NCBI GenBank assembly: GCA_026129525.1 | Contig: JAHCHW010000001.1 | Location: 632,001 to 696,000, forward strand | Reading direction: 5' to 3' | Length of the DNA: 64,000 nt | Origin: Chitinophagales bacterium | GTDB taxonomy: Bacteria > Bacteroidota > Bacteroidia > Chitinophagales > LD1 | Shown here: positions 62,100 through 64,000 of the stretch, piece after piece | Position numbering within the stretch: position 1 is the first letter of the stretch | Layout of the letters: each line of letters starts with the position of its first letter | Notes under the pieces: generated by a model | Told to the model about the DNA's origin: nothing | Databases searched by the model: none | Seen by the model: only the letters and a program-made list of their open reading frames with translations | Translations under genes and position numbers: made by a program

Positions 62100-64000
62100 C
62101 AGAATTTATACCTCAACTGCACCGTGAAATTCCGCAGCGGTTCGGGCTTTCCCGGGCGAAGAGCATACATGCGGTTGGTTACGTTTTTAATTATTAAGCC
62201 GAGGGTAAAGTGGTCATCGAACTTAATGCCCATACGCATATCCATAAAGAAATCGCCTTTAGAATGTTTGGCAATGTATTTATCCAACGCGTTCACATCC
62301 TGAAAAATAAGATTGGCTGCTGCCTTAAACAAACCGGGCACTTTTTCGGGAATACTGCCGTAGTTCAATGTTGCACCGAGATACACTTTCCAATACGTTA
62401 ACTCCAAATCGGCACGGAACAAATGGCGGATGCGGTAATAAAGAAGTTTTGCTGTATCGGGGTCGCTCATACCCACTTTTTTGAAGTTGTACTGAAACAT
62501 GTCTTTCAGGAAATCGCCCACCGGATAGCGTGCATGTCCCGCTGTGTCGCGCTCGGCTTTGCCTGGCCAGGTGTACGTATAGCCGCCCATAATTTGCAAA
62601 CCAACCGGACCAATTTTTCCGTTCCCTGCCAAGCCGATTTCGTAACCCGCAATGCGTGCGTTCTCTATGTTCAGTGCTTTTAAACCCAACAATTTTCCGG
62701 TGCCGGGAAAAGGAAATTCCAAACTGTCGGGAAAAATTTTGGTGCCGTTGCCGTAGTAGTTGGGCCAGGTTGCTAACTGGTATTCAATAAAGTTTTTGTA
62801 CTCCTGCCAAAAGAATGCCGCATCAAAGTAGGCATTCCAGTTGCCTATTCGCAGGCCCTGTTTAAAGCCGAGTTCCAAACTCCAGCCTCGTTCCGATTTC
62901 AGCGTATCGTTCGGAATTACCCGCAAGCCGTTTACAAATTCGTTGGCAATATACTTTTCGGCAATAGAGGGAATGCGATAGCCCTGCCCCCAAGAAAAGC
63001 GGAAGAAGGTGGCGGCTGCTGCTTGTATGTTCATCCCCGCTCTGAAAATGGGAATGCCCACCACCACACGGTCATCGCCCGATTTAACTTTCGATTCTTT
63101 ATGCTTGTACGGAAAGCCGATAACCACATCGGTATCTACTGCCGAAACTTCGTAGCGGAAACCGCCTTGCAGCGAAAGGATTTTGTAGTTGAACTCCAAC
63201 TGCCCGTACACCGAAGCGGCAAAGTTTTTCCTCAAACCCGGATAAAGGTTGCTGCGCGATAAACCTACATTGAACGGAAAGCCTGCCGTAAACACCAACA
63301 GGTTTTTCCAGCGGTACTGATATTGATTGTCGGCAATAATCTGGTGCGATACCGCATCGGGGTCGGGGTAATTTCCTTTGCGGAAAATATTCATGTAGCG
63401 GTAGCTCGAAGTTAGTTTGTGCCCCTTCTTTCCGGTGTAACTCACAAAAGGGTCAATGCTGGTGCGGGTGTAATTATCGCCTGAGCCAACGCCCAAAAAG
63501 TACGAGAGCGAGTCCACATCTTTAGAGATGAAAAAACGATTACTGAGTTCCTGTTGCAAACTGGCATTCAAGCCAAAATTTAAGCCTTCAATTTTCGGAT
63601 GCAGGTAACGCATTTTATACAATGCCTGCACGCGTGTTTCATCGGCTTTTTCCAAATAGCCATCGTTGCGCGTAATGTTTCCCGCAGCCACCAACTGCAA
63701 TTGTTTGATGCGCTGTTGGTAGTTGATGTTTACGTTTCCGAAAGCGGGAAGGGTGTTATCGCCCCACCATTTTTTAAATCCTTTTGGAGGATTGTTGTAC
63801 GTGCCAAAGTTCACTTCAATCTCCGCCTTGGGTTCGTAATCAGTAGGCCATTCGGTAACTACGTTTACAACACCGTTCAGTGCCGATGAACCGTACACTA
63901 CCGATGATGCACCTTTAATTACTTCCACCTGTTTTACATTCGACAGCGGAACCATTTTACTTTGTCCTTCACCCAAATCGGCACTCATCATCGAAAGCCC
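62099..64000 (-). CDS. TonB-dependent receptor, 5' end outside window
   Basis: The C-terminal 633 residues of an outer-membrane receptor; the frame is open to the window edge, so the signal peptide, TonB box and start are missing. The visible part begins in the plug domain with LSNVKQVEVIKGASSVVYGS and LNGVVNVVTEWPTD, followed by a 22-strand barrel rich in aromatic girdle residues and ending RNFTVQLRYKF. The size after the plug fits Bacteroidota catecholate/heme-type or nutrient receptors. It is upstream of and overlaps a PhoD-like phosphatase gene, suggesting uptake of a phosphate-containing or related compound, but the ligand cannot be read. Confidence 0.88.
   Translation of the reverse strand, partial: GLSMMSADLGEGQSKMVPLSNVKQVEVIKGASSVVYGSSALNGVVNVVTEWPTDYEPKAEIEVNFGTYNNPPKGFKKWWGDNTLPAFGNVNINYQQRIKQLQLVAAGNITRNDGYLEKADETRVQALYKMRYLHPKIEGLNFGLNASLQQELSNRFFISKDVDSLSYFLGVGSGDNYTRTSIDPFVSYTGKKGHKLTSSYRYMNIFRKGNYPDPDAVSHQIIADNQYQYRWKNLLVFTAGFPFNVGLSRSNLYPGLRKNFAASVYGQLEFNYKILSLQGGFRYEVSAVDTDVVIGFPYKHKESKVKSGDDRVVVGIPIFRAGMNIQAAAATFFRFSWGQGYRIPSIAEKYIANEFVNGLRVIPNDTLKSERGWSLELGFKQGLRIGNWNAYFDAAFFWQEYKNFIEYQLATWPNYYGNGTKIFPDSLEFPFPGTGKLLGLKALNIENARIAGYEIGLAGNGKIGPVGLQIMGGYTYTWPGKAERDTAGHARYPVGDFLKDMFQYNFKKVGMSDPDTAKLLYYRIRHLFRADLELTYWKVYLGATLNYGSIPEKVPGLFKAAANLIFQDVNALDKYIAKHSKGDFFMDMRMGIKFDDHFTLGLIIKNVTNRMYALRPGKPEPLRNFTVQLRYKF

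Overview
The window looks like a chromosomal segment of a member of the Bacteroidota with moderate GC. The evidence is the set of lineage-typical genes (a gldA ABC ATPase, a surface protein with SprB repeats and a gliding-associated C-terminal domain, a PorV/PorQ-like barrel, large CarboxypepD_reg TonB-dependent receptors, DUF4270 and DUF4292 proteins) and promoters of the Bacteroidota TAnnTTTG type. It could be a Chitinophagales- or Sphingobacteriales-like organism, but the exact order cannot be read from the sequence. I saw no rRNA, tRNA, CRISPR array, phage block or classical insertion sequence.

Layout. 1-4 kb: the 3' end of lspA, a PlsC-like acyltransferase, and a leftward run panC-panD-lipid flippase-like membrane protein-rfaE2. 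4-8 kb: a rightward block of a truncated GT5-like protein, a DUF4270 lipoprotein and glmS. 8-14.6 kb: housekeeping genes (serine hydrolase, sodA, tadA with a second flippase-like protein, ruvC, an unknown helical-repeat protein, HIT protein, greA). 14.6-23.8 kb: a three-gene leftward operon, TonB-dependent receptor > 1377-aa secreted protein > PorV-like barrel, closed by a good terminator. 23.9-26.1 kb: rsmA with a 2-hydroxyacid dehydrogenase, divergent from dut. 26.1-31.2 kb: a palindromic repeat, then nucleotidyltransferase > TPR > DUF4292 > EnvC-like coiled-coil LytM protein. 31.4-35 kb: a His-rich secreted protein of unknown function, a small GNAT, a membrane protein and a formylglycine-type-fold protein lacking the catalytic cysteines. 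35-40 kb: an ABC-F ATPase, kup and an RluB-type pseudouridine synthase. 40.4-46.7 kb: arsC, two FabG-type reductases around a decayed gene, a steroid-5-alpha-reductase-like membrane enzyme, glyS and a cytochrome P450. 47-53.4 kb: a porin, gldA and the SprB-repeat adhesin-like protein. 53.4-60.5 kb: a DUF6922/AbiEii toxin-antitoxin-like pair, then a leftward RND efflux operon (MFP, permease, TolC) whose junctions carry extra elements. 60.6-64 kb: a PhoD-like phosphatase behind a TonB-dependent receptor cut by the window end.

The most unusual points are these. (1) A GxxExxY (PD-(D/E)XK-like) gene sits between the MFP and permease genes of the efflux operon, inside near-perfect ~28-bp inverted repeats that fill the junction exactly, like a small mobile cassette. 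(2) A hairpin-rich repeat separates permease and tolC, and another long palindromic repeat follows dut. (3) Several genes have a TAnnTTTG-like box exactly 4 nt before the start codon, mostly GTG, which predicts leaderless mRNAs. (4) Heptamer-phased micro-repeats recur in intergenic and linker positions, one of them a 4 x 7-nt array inside a signal-peptide coding region.
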